Source: Tyto alba
Taxonomy: Eukaryota; Chordata; Aves; Strigiformes; Tytonidae
Length of the DNA: 64,000 nucleotides
Direction: 5' to 3'
NCBI RefSeq assembly: GCF_018691265.1
Contig: NW_024881303.1
Coordinates: 10,843,777 to 10,907,776 of the forward strand
In this document: piece after piece, positions 40,101 through 53,480 of the stretch
Layout: every line of letters starts with the position of its first letter
Numbering within the stretch: position 1 is the first letter of the stretch
Translations under genes and position numbers: made by a program
The notes under the pieces: model-generated
The model's input: the letters and a program-made list of their open reading frames with translations, nothing else
The model's database searches: none
What the model was told of the DNA's origin: nothing

Positions 40101-40892
40101 CAATTGACTTCAGGATGAAAATACAGATCTCTCTGTGCATCAGCTATGCTGAATCAGGCCCTAAATAGCAAAGTAATTTACTGCAATCCCATCTTTGCCA
40201 ATTAAGAGTCTTCTGCTTCTAAATCGAAGAAAGCTTCAATGTTAATTTTAAAATATTGCTGGCATTTATCACAGTAATTACTTTAGCCATGTAAAACTCC
40301 AGATGCCATAAATAGTGTTGATACTATAGATTAAATGTTCCCAAGGTACGTATTACTGTTGCTACAAAACACACACACAGACAATGATGTTCCTTTTCAA
40401 GATCAACATTTTTTGGGCTCATGCATAACAGTTTGAGCACACAGTTGCTTCATCAGATTTCTGAAGATGACTGATGTTCTTTGTCAAAAGCCATCCATCT
40501 TTATCAGTGGCCATATTTTGGAAGAGAAAATGAAGAATACCTGGGCAAACACATTCACAAACTGTAATACGAAAACAGATTTAATAGAATGGTTTGGGTT
40601 GGAAGAGATCTTAAAGATCATCTAGTTCCAACCCTACTGCCATGGGCAGGGACACCTTCCACTAGACCAGGTTGCTCAAAGCCCTGTCCAACCTGGCCTT
40701 GAGCCCTTCCAGGGAGGGGGCAGCCACAGCTGCTCTGGGAACCCTGTGCCAGCGCCTCACCACCCTCACAGTAAAGAATTTCTTCTTTAATCTAAATCTA
40801 CCCTCTTTCAGTTTAAAGCCGTTACCCCTTGACCTATTGCTACATGACCTTGTAAAACGTCCCTCTCCAGCTCAAGCAAGTCCATGACTTTC

Positions 40893-41393
40893 TTATGTTG
40901 GGGGTCCCAGAGCTGAATGCAGTACTTCAGATGCGGTCTGACAAGAACAGAGTAGAGAAGAATCACCTCCCTCAACCTGCTGGTTAAGCTTCTTTTGATG
41001 TAGCCTGGGATATAGTTGGCTTTCTGGGCTGCAAAAACATTGCTGGATCATGTTGAGCTTCTTGTCAGCCAACACCCCCAAGTGCTTCTCTGCAGGGCTG
41101 CTCTCAATCCATTCTCCTCCCAGCCTGTATTTGTATTTGGGATTGCCCCGGTACATGTGCAGGACCTTGAACTTGGCCTTGTTGAACTTCATGAGGTTTG
41201 CACAGGCAAGGTCCCTCTGGATGGCATCGCTTCTCTCCAGTGTGTTCACTGCACCACAGAGTTTAGTGTTGGCAAACTTGCTGATGGTCCACTCAATCCC
41301 ACTGTCCATGTTGCCAACAATTATGTTAAACAGTGCTGGTCCCAACACTGACCCCTGAGGAACGCCACTCGTCACTGCTCTCCACTTGGACAT
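40893..41393 (-). pseudogene. CR1 reverse transcriptase fragment, C-terminal half
   Basis: This 166-codon minus-strand frame continues the reverse transcriptase with SGVPQGSVLGPALFNIIVGN and the thumb-side GVLADKKLNM region. At the catalytic box near 41265-41276 the protein reads KFANTKLCG where an Asp-Asp pair is expected, and one codon is missing. The enzyme is therefore inactive by two independent lesions. The methionine at its start is internal to the domain and not a true start. Confidence 0.88.
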
Positions 41394-41454
41394 TGAGCCA
41401 TTGACCCTGGCTATCCAGCCAATTCCTTATCTACCAAGTGGTCCATCTGTCAAA

Positions 41455-41922
41455 TCAATGTATCTCCAATTTAGAGTCAAGGATGTTGTGTGGGACAGTG
41501 TCAAATGCTTTGCACAAGTCCAGGTAGATGATGTCAGTTGCTCTTCCCTTATCCACCAACACTGTAACCCCGTCATAGAAGGCCACCAAATTCTTCAGGC
41601 TTGATTTGCCTATAGTGAAGCCATGTTGGCTGTCACCAATCACCTCCTTATTTTCCATGTGCCCCAGCATAGTTTCCAGGAGGATCTGCTCTGTGATCTT
41701 GCCAGGCACTGAGGTGACACTGGCTGGCCTGTAGCTCCCCAGGTCTTCCTTTTTTCCCTTTTTGAAAATGGGAGTTATGTTTCCCCTTTTCCAGTTAGAA
41801 GGGATTTCACCAGACTGCCACAACTTCCCAAATAGGGTGGATAGTGACTTAGCCACTTCATCTTCCAGTTCCCTCAGGACTGGTGGATGCATCTCATCAC
41901 GTCCCATGGACTTGTGCACCAT
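41455..41922 (-). pseudogene. CR1 reverse transcriptase fragment, N-terminal half
   Basis: This 155-codon minus-strand open stretch contains the recognisable non-LTR reverse transcriptase blocks [20 protein letters not shown] followed by [21 protein letters not shown], and the first catalytic block [13 protein letters not shown], whose aspartate is kept. It ends at a stop just beyond that block. The downstream half is in a different frame, so the gene is broken by a frameshift between about 41393 and 41455. Confidence 0.88.
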
Positions 41923-44900
41923 CAGGCTCCTTAGATGGTCTCAAACCTCATCCTCTCCTACAGCGGTAGTTCTTCATTCTCCCAGTCCCCACCTTTGCCT
42001 TCTGTGTCTTGGGCAGTGTGGCTGCAGCACTTGCCGGTGAAGACTAAGGTGAAAAATTCATTGAGTACCTCAGCCTTCTTCATATGCTGGGTAACCAGAC
42101 CTTCTGTTTCCTCTGGAGAGGACCCACATTCTCCCTGGTCTTCCTTTTATCACCAATGTACCTATAGAAGCTTTTCCTGTTGCTCTTGATGTCTCTGGCT
42201 AGATTTAATTCTATCAAGGCTTTAGCTTTCATAACCTGATTCCTGACTGCTTGGACAATTTCTCTGTATTTCTCCCAGGCTACCTGTCCTTGCTACCACT
42301 CTCTGTAGGCTTCCCTTTCATGTTTGAGCTTGTCCAGGAGCTCCTTGTTCATTCATTCAGGCCTCTTGGCATTTTTGCCTGACTTCCTCTTTGTTGGGAT
42401 GCATCACTCCTGAGCTTGAAGGAGGTGATCTTTGAATATTAACCAGCTTTCTTGGGCGCCTCTTCCCTCCCTCCAGGGCTTTATCCCATGGTACTCTACC
42501 AAGTAGATCCCTGAAGAGACCAGTCTGCTGCCCTGAAATCCATGGTAGCAAACTTGCTGCCTGACAGGGAAGGATATGCTGCACTTCTTGAACATTAGTA
42601 AAGGGCATTGTAGCCAAAGAAGGCAAAGAGATTTCTCTTTAGATTTGGCTCTGGGTGCTCCCTGCAGACACCACGTTTCACCACCTGGCTGATGGGGCTG
42701 ATGAAAGGCTCCCTGGGTTTATGCTTTCTGTAGGTTTGCCTGCTTACAGGAGGAGGCTGTACAGAGCCTTCACACAGCAGGAGGTGGCTGCACCGCTGGA
42801 AGCAGCAATATACATATATAGTGATGTGTATTGTGTAAAATACACATTTATCACTCCATTGCTCTTTATTAATAGGAGGAAAGATACTAAAAAATAATCT
42901 CAACCCCAAGACACAGAATGGAGATAAAGCTGTTTTATAGCATCTGAAAGCATGTGGAAAAATTGTTGCATAGCTGGAACTTATTTGGCACTAGGGAAAC
43001 TATTTGTTGAGCTGCCAGTAAAACTGTAGAAGAGGAAATACTTATAAGAAGACATCCAAACAAGCACTGAGCTTCCTTCCCATGAAAATCAAGGTCAAAT
43101 AGAGTACTTGAAATCATTAGGAACATGTAAAAAATGATCCCATATTGTCACTGGGAATGATTTGGAAAACGGTTGGAAATACAAGTTTGTAAGGACCCAA
43201 TAGCTTCCTACCACCCAGGGAACTTCTCAGAATTTATTTATTGAGCACAGTGACTGGCATGACTTGGGCAGAGTTCTCAAAATTCAGCTTTTGTGGACTG
43301 AAGGGTGAGCTCTGTCTGTAATACCATTGCTCTTGCTCATGTTTAGCCCAAGGGGAGATTTCATTGCTTGTTAAGTTCTATCCAGAAGACATAGCTGCAT
43401 GTTCTGGCACAAACTTGGCCAGCTTCTGCAATGCAGTGCTTTGAAAATCTGTATGGCTAATCCAACTACTTAAAAGGATACAAATTTTTCTGTGGAAACC
43501 TGCATCCAATTCCTTTTATATATAAGCAGTGTCTTAACATTAGTATTTTGTGTCCTGTGGCCAGTGACATGGTCCTAAATATATTTACAAGTATTGTTGC
43601 TTATAATGTTTATACAGAAAATCAGTGGCAGTAAGAAATCAGACAACCAGCACACTAGAAAGTTTATCGTTGTAGGATATTTTTGATTTTCACTGAAGCT
43701 ACACTGGATTTTTCCAGAAGACAAACTCACTTCAGAAACAGAAATAAGACTGTATATTATTACATTACTTAAAACCTTCTTTCACTTTATATTACACTTC
43801 ACACAAGAGAAAGAAGGCTGTTTTTTTTTTTGTTTTGTTTGTTTGTTTCCAAAGTGAGATATATCAATATACATTTTGCTCTGGTTCCGATCGCTGTAAC
43901 TAAGTCTTCTGTGATCATCTTTTGCAGCCAATATGTTGCTGGTTGTTTAAGAACTTGTGGTCATTATGGAAGATAAATGACAGTCCTTGGAGCCTGTGGC
44001 TGAAGCACACATTAGTCACTAGTAAATGATGTATAAAAAATATTCAGCTTGCAAAAAGATAATGGTCGTTCCTATTTGAAAATGCAGAAAAATGCACATA
44101 TCTGGAGCACAAACGTGTCTCATCAATATCTCTGTGGGTAGAAAACTAACCTGTCAAGAAGAAAATGTTGAAGAGATGGAGATATTTATGCACTCACAGA
44201 ACTGATCATAATGATGTAAAGGACTATTAAAGCAAACTTAAAATATTAGATACTACAAGTATACCACTTAATTGTTTTTTCCATGCAACATAGGAATGCT
44301 CTAAAAAAAAATAATTAGGAATTGTTCATTCCACATATTTGACCTCCAGTGATCCTGCCTTTCCATGTTTCACTGTTATCCATAAATTTAATAGTCATTC
44401 CTGGTTTGACCTTTTACTAATGGCAAAGTCCTTTGCCTCCTCCAGTGCTGGAGCTGAGGACTGGGACTCAGGGGGAGAAAGCCTGGAGGATAGATTCTGT
44501 CTTCATCGCCAGGGCTATAGCAGCATCTGCAACATGGGGATGTGGTGACATCAAAGCTGCACTCTTGTCTGGCCTTCTTCTCCCACATGAGGACTCCCAC
44601 ATGAGACATCACCCCTGCATTACACAGAAAATCTCACTGCTCTCCCAGAAGATGGCAATTCTGCCGTTTCATTGCTGAGGTAAATGGGTGCAATTATCCC
44701 ATTTCAGGGCTCCAGTCCCCGTGCATTCATTAGCACTAGATCTTGCTGAGTGAGCCCCATCGCAGACCCAGGCTGTTGGTGTGCAATGGTTGAAGACCTG
44801 TGGTGGAGAAGGCAGCTGCCTGCCAAGAGAGGGGCATCTATTTCTGGCCAGTGCCTTTGGTCCTTACGGGCCTCTTTTCTCTGACTTTCATTCCTGGCTC

Positions 44901-44951
44901 CCTTAGCTTACCTAACAAAGGACCTTTTCTGCATGGCTTGCCCGTAGGGCT

Positions 44952-44993
44952 GAACTGACTTAAAGACTGACAGAACTGACCTAAAGACTGGCA
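44952..44993. repeat. Two-copy 21-bp tandem duplication
   Basis: GAACTGACTTAAAGACTGAC... at 44952-44972 is followed directly by a copy with two mismatches at 44973-44993, and then GAAC of a third copy. Confidence 0.8.
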
Positions 44994-45133
44994 GAACAAG
45001 ACCTGTTCCACTTCCTTCTACCCTCCTTCTTAATGCTGTGGCCTTGCCTCCTCCCTTGTGCTAGATTTAGTGCTTCTCTGACTCTTTACTGGGCCATTTT
45101 GACTCACTTAGCTGGAAGAAAACAAATATAAAA

Positions 45134-45167
45134 ATTATATATATATATTTATATATATATATATATA
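45134..45167. repeat. (AT)n microsatellite
   Basis: Alternating AT with a single TTT interruption, about 34 bp long. Confidence 0.85.
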
Positions 45168-48100
45168 AAATTAACTGGATTTTTAACTCTCTTAATTTTC
45201 TGCCAGTTGCGTAAGATCAGCAAGAGGTTCTTTGAGGACTAGGGCAAGTGAGGGGAAACAGCAGAAGAATGGAAAGGAGAACAGAGGAAAAGAAGTGATG
45301 AGGTGGAGAGAGGAGGATCACTCCTTCCACAGGCAGTGAAGCATTAAAGCGGCCCAGCTGTGCCTTTGAACAGTCATTTAAGGATAGAGGTACAACACGG
45401 AAACTTAACACAAAGCTGGGAGAGCCAGCAGAAGGTCAGGCAGCAGTTTGCTGTTGCTGTAATGGCCAAGTCAGTACCCACCTGGAGTGTTGGTACTTAG
45501 ACCTAGATGGAAAAATCAATTTATCAGGCTAATTTTAAATTTATTTTTCACTATTAACGACAAGTTTGGCTGGAAAGGAGAAAAATAGCATAGTGACACC
45601 TGTTGAACTTTACGGATGCCAGAGAAAGCTACCTGTACTTACTGCCTATCAACACAGAGAGGCAATACAAACTCCTTCATGGGAGGCTTTTCTGCATGTG
45701 CAATGCTCTCTGTCACTATGTGCAGCTGCTGAATGATCTCATAGATAAATATTCACCTTTGGTTCCTTCCTGGCACCCTTTGCTTTGGAGGGATGGTATG
45801 ACACCACAACATGAAAGGTTATATAATCCTTCTTTTACAATAAAAGCATGTAAGATGCAAAAGGGAAAAATTGCTTTGTAGCTCTGGACATCAGTAAATG
45901 TCATATGTCGGTCAGTCAGACACTTCCCAGCTGCTTGAAACAGGACCTGAGATCTTCTTTCAGCTTCTATAAGCCATAAAAATAGGGAGGCATTTTGCAG
46001 AAAGAGAAGCCTTGGAGAATTTGCCTGTCTTTCTCTAAACCTTGCACTTAGGGAGATGGAAGGTTAGTTTAACTCCCTCGGCATAACAGAAAGCTGTTTG
46101 GCACTCATATACTGAAACGACAAATTAAACCTGCCCACCCTCTGACCTGTTCAGCTCTTCTATAATGAAAAGAAGTCAAATTCAGCATGTTGCAACTTTA
46201 TTATCAGAAAAGAGAGAGAAATCTCTTTAGCAACACTTTATTTACCTCAGACATAACCTTGAGTTGTCAGCTGGAGAGGAATATGTTCCCTCTCTGTATC
46301 CACTTCACATTTCCCTTGCTTCCAAGGTTCAAATTCGAGGCAGTTTCTGTTGCTGCAGGAGAAACAACAGCGTGCTGCTGAGTGACTGGTTAAGTTATTT
46401 ATAAGTGCACATTTAGAGCCAAAGACTGCAGTGTAGCATTATGTTTTCTAGATGCAAAGAACAGTTACATGTTTTCAGTTAAAATGGTTTTTATTCGAAA
46501 TGAAGACACTCAGAGCCATAAAAAGTACAAAATCAAACTCAGACAGAGGCAGCCTGCTGTGCAGTTCTTATATGAACTCTGCTGCAGGAACAATGAGAGC
46601 AAAATTGCTGCTTTTCCAGGAGTACAAGAAGGGACTTTAGGAAGTTAGTCCCCCACCAGCAAAGGTAGTTACCTCACAGCTGATTATTAGAGCAGGCTGG
46701 GGAAGGGTTCTTGCTCTCATTCACAATGTTTCTGCTCTGAAAGTGTGCAACCAAAGTCTCTGAAGTTGTCATTGAAAATGGGGAAGGCGAGGGAGATTCT
46801 GGAAATGCAAAGCTCCTGTTCATCATACTTACCTTCCTCTGTCTTCTGGCTGGGGGCTTTTACTGCCAAACTCCTGGGGAATCTGGGGTGGAAACGAGCT
46901 TCAAGGCCGTCTTACTTTGCATGAAAGCTTTTTATATTTGTGCCCTGCATCCTTTGGAGCAAGGAAGATAGATACAAAAAAAAGGCAATAAGGCAATTAG
47001 AGGAGCAATTAAATAGACTGGAACTCTTCAGCATGGCAAACAACTGATTGACATCTACCTACCTGGATTGTTTTACATAAGACAAACAAAAACCCCAGAT
47101 GTGTAAGTTGGGAGATATTTTTAATTGAGTACAACTTTGTGGTTTGAGTAATGTTGTCTTTTCTATGAGCACTTGACTATGGAGATTAAAAAATAATTAT
47201 TCAACATAAACCCCAAACAACAGAAATCATGGCTGAAATTGTTTTAAATGTTCCATATATGGAGGTGAAGTGCAGCTATGTACTGTTATGGGGAAAATAA
47301 CTCAGAGCCAGGCAGGATGCTAAGAAAAAGAGAAGTCCAGTAAGTTTTCAAAGTTTATGTCTATGACCAATATGATTTTATAAGACAAATTATCTATTAC
47401 ACATCCCTACAATTTGGCCCTTAGTTGCTGAGAGTCCTTTTAGTGTATGTACTTTGCGCTTCTTTCACTTTCTTCCCCACTAAGGAAGAGAAAAAGTGAC
47501 CTCTGAAAAGTTTGGTGGAGGAGACAATACCTGGGATGCTGGAAGACAGTCCTGTGGTGGAGTTGGTTTGATGGCCAAGGAAGCACTCTGGGAAGAGATT
47601 CTCTACAGAGGTTTCTGGCCCTTGCCAGTTACAGTGAACCTCTCCTGGAGGTGCTTTGAAGAGAAGAACAAACTCTCCTCTAAAGGAGCAATATGAGACC
47701 CTGCCCAAGCTTCACTAAATACACTGGGAAAAAGACAAAGTTTATGAGCAAATGGTTTAGCCTATGATCGTTGTCTGGTAATTAAACTTAAGAGGTTACA
47801 AAAGAGACAGCAGCTTTTGGAAAATCATGTCCTGTAAAACGTTAGAGGTTGATGCTGATTAAAGTTACATCTTCCTTTGGAAATGGATGATTTGTACATT
47901 TGTTCTAGGACTAAAACCAAGGGTAAATTTGACTTTTGGTGGATGTTTGTGAACAGTGATGAATAGCTTATGTATTTGTTTTAAAACATCTCCAGATTAC
48001 AGTTTAGAAATGGAAATGGAGAAAAGAGGCAGACTTTACTGGAATAAATAAAACCCTGCAGTCTAATTTGTCATTTGAATAAATTATATTAATTATACAA

Positions 48101-50891
48101 TGTCTTAGAATTTTGTGTGCTGAATTTTGACAGGGTTGGCCTCCAAATTATATCCTACACTGGAGAAGTTATCACCAGATTGAAGACCCTGAGTCAAATC
48201 AGCAAAGCATCACTCCTTGTAACGTATTTTTTGTTAGTACCTTCTGTTGTAAAGGCAAAGAAAGCAATACTGTTGGTGCCTGACAGGGGAAAGAAAGGCA
48301 ACACAAACAGCCTCTGCAGCATCCACACTATCCATTACGCACAAACTGGATCAGGGAGATAATTCTTCTACCAGGAGTCGGGAATTAACACAACAGCAAG
48401 CAAATGCAGGGCATTTTCTTTTCATTCATTCAGACAGCTTCTCACTGAACACTCTCAGCTTTCAAGAATTCCATTCCTCCCTGCTTAATTATCCGCCGAC
48501 ACTGTGCACAGGCTGTTCTATGCAGTAGGTAATCCCACTGCTGTCTGGGCATCTAACACCTCCATTGCAATGTCCGGGTCACTAGGGGACTGCTTCTTTA
48601 GAACTACTTCCTTTTCTCGGTTCCTTTTTTAAAAAAATTATTGATAACCTGCAAGCCTGAATCACTTTAACAACACAAGAAAGAATGTGAGGCTGCTTTG
48701 GTTTGAAGTTGCTCTTCTGGTGGGCTGGAGGGAGCAAATGGCAATTCATGTGAGGGAGAGCACCCTTGAGCAGCTAGCCCTCAGAGAACAAAGAGAGAGT
48801 GAATTAGGGAATGCTAATTATGAAGCACCATCTGGGGTGGACCTGTTTTATGCTCCCCCATCTCTGAGACCTTTTCCTATCTCCATACTGGAGTTTTGCA
48901 GCAGCGGGGTGATGATGCTGAGAGCTGGCATATGCTGGGAGACTGACAGCCAGATCTGCGAGTGGAGCTGGCAGCATCCCCCCCTGCTCCAGGGCGATGA
49001 GAATGGAGGCCTTGTCATGGCATAATAAAATATTAATGTGTTTGGGAAACATGTATTTCCATCACACTTGGGCACTGTGGGTCAGATCTTGTTTTCAGCG
49101 ACTGCTGTGCAAATCCCAAATAACTGCTTTAACATTGGAATGTGTCTGTAAATGTGTGTGAGACTGTTTTTACACCATTTTGAGAGGTATTAGGGAATCT
49201 GACGCCTTCTACCAAAACTATTTGGAAGCTGTTGGTTCAGGAGGAGACTGGCATTATCAGGCTCTAGGGATTGCTATTTATACATATATTTTAAACTGCA
49301 GTTGTACTCAGAAAATCCATTTTAAAAATAGCAGTATGCCTTTTTATTCCCCTGGTTGCCATATGAGATGCCGTGTGTTCTCAAGGATATGTTTGGGTTT
49401 TTTCCTCCCTAACTGCCAGCACTAGAAATTCAATCTCAGGTCTGAGAGCAAATAACATTCTTGTCTTCTCACATATCATCACCAGTAATAAAAAACTGAA
49501 GATCAAAGCGTGCCCTTGGTGACACCTCTACAGCCACTTTGTCTGCAAGTGATCAGTGATTCCTCGGTAGGAATCCTGCCAGCACTTCGTCCTGGGTGCC
49601 TGAGAAAGGGCTGAACCCAGATTGCTCTTTGTGTCCTGTCTTCCTCGATAGCAAAATTAAAATAAGAGTAAACCAATTACTTTCAAAATGGAAGAGATGA
49701 GGATGTGTTTGCATGCAGTATTACCTCACTGTTGCTAGATGCAATATTGCATCAGTGTTCGTCATCTGTTGAGAAGGTGCTGGTTTTGCCTTTGTGGAGA
49801 AGATATGCACTCAATGCACCTGGACTGATAAATGTCAAAGTCTGATGTTGCTGTTCCTGTCCCTGGCAAGTCTCTTTTAGTTATGAGGAGTAGAGGAAAC
49901 ACTCTGAAACTTCTAAGCCATGGCTTTAAAACTGATGACTTTAAACTCTAGTGGCTTTCCCTCAGGCTGCAACTGGTTCTCTGCCTCTCCCACCTCTTTC
50001 CTGGCCCAAAGAGGATACACCCATGCAGAAAACAGGCTCAAACACCCTGATTATACAGCGTGCTTAAGCAGCTGAGAAGCATTTGACACATGACATGCTC
50101 CAATTTAAGCATTTATTGAAACAGGTCCTACAGGCAGACAGGGCTGTGCTTCCTACACCGGGTGTTGCAGACGGGGCTCGTGGTGCCCTGCAGCTCCGGT
50201 CTGTGCTCGGAGAGCCCTGTGGCTCAAAAGGACACATGGGCTGTGCTGGCTGAGGGTTCCAGCGCTCATCTTGCTGGCACCAAAGCTGCATCCAGCCTTG
50301 GATGTAAATTTAATCTTGTCGGGAGCTAATGGAGTGAGGAATTTGACACACCTTTTCCCTCTCTGTAGATGGGAGCCATATGGCCAATGTTCCTCGATCT
50401 GAAGATGAATGCGCATTAACATATGTTCTCTGGAGTAATTAAAAATGTGATCATAAACATAGTCTGACTCACTGAAGGTAGAATGTATTACCAGGGGACC
50501 CACCTCCAGCAGTGGGGCAAGATCTTTGGAGAAAATTAAGGTAATGGGAATTGGAAAATCTTTTGGGGGTTGCCAAGCCCATTCCAAGTGTGAGTTAAAC
50601 TGCAGCATTTTAACTCTTTTTTTTCATATTCATGCAAGATAGGTTTGATGAGCTAAAGGGAAGCCTGTTTACACTTTGTCACTACAAAAATCCTGTGCAG
50701 ATTTGTTTTGCTAGAGGCAACTACTGAAAATTGAAGTCAAGACAGTGCTAAAGAAGCAAGCATCTACCAGTTGTCCCAAATGCAGATAAAAGTACAGCAG
50801 GTTGCATCGAGCATTGGAAAGGAGGGCACCAGGAAGAAGAAAGGACACTTGTTTTGTGTAAACTATGTTAGTTTAAAGGTCTCTCAAGAGA

Positions 50892-50932
50892 GTTTGAATT
50901 AAAACATTTTAGGGTGTTTGAATTAAGACATT
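50892..50932. repeat. Two-copy 17-bp direct repeat
   Basis: GTTTGAATTAAAACATT at 50892-50908 recurs as GTTTGAATTAAGACATT at 50916-50932, with one mismatch and 7 bp between. Confidence 0.75.
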
Positions 50933-52466
50933 AATGTTGTGGACAGAAGTGGTTGCTGCATCTCAGCTGGAGTGAGGTAACTCACTGAGCCAGAGGAACT
51001 CCATTATATATCCAAGCCGTAAGAAATTTCAATTGCTGAGCTAGAGCTGAATTTGAGGGATGTTTGAGAATTTCACTGGAAAGTACCTGAAGACTGGATA
51101 GCCCTAGAGACAGAGAAGCAACCTCTAAGGCTGGAAAAAGAGGTTTTATGTATCTCTTACAAAAGCTGTATTCCTCAGACTCCCTCTACCAACACTATGG
51201 AAGAAGATAGAGTATTTCCTTAGGGAAGTTTAAGTAGCCCATCCTGGAACGCTCTGCAAAAAAAGAAGATTGCTGTTTCCCATCTCTCCTCAGAGAAAGA
51301 AGTAACTGGGTGTGAAAGCACTGACAGAGGGAGAGCTTTTCCAAACGAGAAACCTTCAGAGATGCTCCAAAATGGAAAGCCTGGAGCCCCACTACTTACG
51401 CTGGGTTGTGTCTGACACATCCTCTCTGTTTCAAAGAACTCTCCCCAAATTAAAAGCAGACTGAAGGCTGGCTTTGGAGTTTCACACTGGTTTTTTTTTT
51501 TTTCCTGTTTCTTTTTTTTTTCCTTCTGTCTTGTGAGACAGAGTTTCATGACGTGCTACTGCTCTGCCCTGCCTTTGGCACAGAAGGGTGAGTCTCACTG
51601 AACACCCGTTGCTGGGAGAGCAGCTGCCCCAGGGTTTGCTGGAATGGGGGTGAACCCTATGGCCATAAGATGCAACACAACCCATCAGTGCTACCAAAGG
51701 AGGAAGGGTTTGGCATTTTATCCTGTGGGGGTGAGTGATATGGCTGCTCTCAGAGCCAGGAACAGCAGTTCCCCTGGAAAGGGTAACCCAGGCCACTGGG
51801 CCATGCCTGAGGAAGGCAGCTTGCTTGTTTCTGGAGAACAATAAAAGCTAATTCCTATCATTTGTGAGTCCTGTCCAGTTCACCTAGGCATATTTGTTGC
51901 CTTCCTCCAGCAATATTTGTTTTAATATTGTATTGTGCCTTACTTCTCAGTGCTATAGTAGTGTGTCCCATCTGTTCAACCTGAAAAGAAATAAACTCGA
52001 CCCCTTTCACTGAATTTTGGCCTTCTGTTTTTTGGGAGCAAGTTGCCAGCAGCCATGAGATCTTGAAGTTATGGTAGCCAGTAAAAAACATTATAAAAAG
52101 AAAAAAAAATACAATGTTTTATGTCAAAGAATAGATTTTAGGAAAAAAAACTATGAAAGGCTAATCTGAATGCCACTGAAGTTGGTGGGAAAACTAATAA
52201 TATCAAGTGTAGAAGGATTTCACCTCAGGAAATAAAAAAAAAAGTGTATAGGGAATTTTCAAGGTTTCAAGATGAAATTTTTCAGTTGATGTTCATTAAT
52301 ATTACCAAGCAGATATTATTTAAATGATTAAAGACCCTTCTTGCTTATGACCATGAAATTCTAGACAAGGTGTGTTGATTTCTCCAAATTAATGATACAT
52401 TAATGGGAAAAACAAACAAAAAAAAAGAAAGGAACGAACTCTTAAAACTAGGTTAATATCAGTTAA

Positions 52467-52478
52467 CCCCCCCCCCCC
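52467..52478. repeat. Poly(C) tract, 12 bp
   Basis: A pure C run between AT-rich flanks. Confidence 0.85.
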
Positions 52479-52639
52479 AGCCCCGAAGTCCAAACATATC
52501 CATTTGAATTCAATATTTGGTCTGATGGTGTCTGCTACTTTAGGTTATTCTCTGTATATTTTGGAGAGCAGAGGATTTTTTTAAATAGCTTTTCTAGAGT
52601 TTCCCAACATATCATAGGTCAAAAGGCAAACAGAATAAA

Positions 52640-53480
52640 ATGCACATTTGATATTAAATCATTTATTGCAAATACTTTGCTTAGTGAATGATGAACCAGA
52701 ATAACAGAACAGATTTAGATCTTCTGCTCCTCTAGGTCATGATATATTACTGTCTGCAGGCCCTTTCCCATTCTTTACCCATTCACGTCTCCATAAAATG
52801 TCTTGAAAGGAAAGTGAGTAATAGCTCAAGTCCTGATGTCCAGGCACTGTCAAATGGATGGAGAAAAAAATGTGACAAATGTAAATGTAAACTCCACACT
52901 GCTATGCAATAGTAAGGCATAATTTGCATAAATATTGTTTGCAAAGAGCAATTAGCACTTCATTTACATTCAGTGAAGTAGCAATTTGCACATTTTCAGG
53001 AAACAATTTCTTTACCCATATGTGCAAATTTTGTGCACTGCAATTGACACCCTAATAAAAAGATGTTAATAGACCAATTTTTTTTTACTTTATATCACAG
53101 TGTACTGAAATATTGATTCACTCTCCTGAAATATTGATTTGGTGGGCTATTTGTAAAACTAGAAAAATGCAGATTTGAATTTTTAAAACTTACTTTTTTT
53201 TAAAAAAAAACACAATAGAATTAATTTCAGATGTCTGTAGTCTTCATGCTCTTTAAGTGGTATTTTAATGGGTATTTTTGTCAGAGAAATATAATAAACA
53301 TTATTAAAAAACATTAGCAAATTTGGTCTCCTAATCTGCAATAACAATGAGTATATTTGCATATTGCAGTATAAAAATAATACAGTCCATTTTCTAGTGT
53401 CAATATAGCACTCAATTCTCCATTAAATGTTAATAAAGACATTTCACATTTATATAACTTTTTTTTTCAGAATGCAGAAA
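52640..53480. promoter_or_regulatory. AT-rich block resembling a conserved non-coding (enhancer-like) element
   Basis: About 0.8 kb of AT-rich, complex (non-repetitive) DNA with clustered TAAT/ATTA homeodomain cores, an octamer ATTTGCAT at about 52922-52929, and many GCAAAT/ATTTGC half-sites. This composition is typical of vertebrate developmental enhancers. Conservation cannot be judged from one sequence, so the call is tentative. A 14-bp motif CTGAAATATTGATT occurs twice, 21 bp apart (53105 and 53126). Confidence 0.25.

Larger units (their letters stand above)
21191..40583. other. Long non-coding stretch between the middle solo LTR and the CR1 LINE
   Basis: No gene is recognised in 19.4 kb. 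21.5-23.1 kb is AT-rich and enhancer-like. There is a composite poly(T) at 23.8 kb, G12 at 24603-24614, T13 at 25216-25228, A15 at 26987-27001, A15 at 30420-30434, T33 at 31.1 kb and T14 at 35236-35249. The longest ORF (191 codons, minus, 29462-30037) includes a lysine/phenylalanine low-complexity part and no domain. A short stretch at about 30610-30640 (CAGCAGAATCAAACCCAGAC) resembles a SINE tail, too weakly to call. Confidence 0.5.
40584..42600 (-). mobile_element. CR1 LINE retrotransposon, 5'-truncated, 3' end intact
   Basis: About 2 kb of minus-strand CR1. The 3' terminus at about 40584-40660 shows the typical avian CR1 tail (read on plus: ATAGAATGGTTTGGGTTGGA, then the segment about CATCTAGTTCCAACCC). 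Further in are the 3' UTR, the reverse transcriptase, the linker before it, and at 42380-42600 what looks like the start of the preserved upstream (endonuclease-side) sequence. The left-hand plus-strand flank is unrelated unique DNA. CR1 is the main LINE of birds, and most copies are 5'-truncated like this one. The 5' boundary is approximate because the last 50 bp are degenerate. Confidence 0.93.

Noticed and set aside
41016..41358. Plus-strand ORFs of 102-111 codons
   Set aside because: They are antisense shadows of the CR1 reverse transcriptase.
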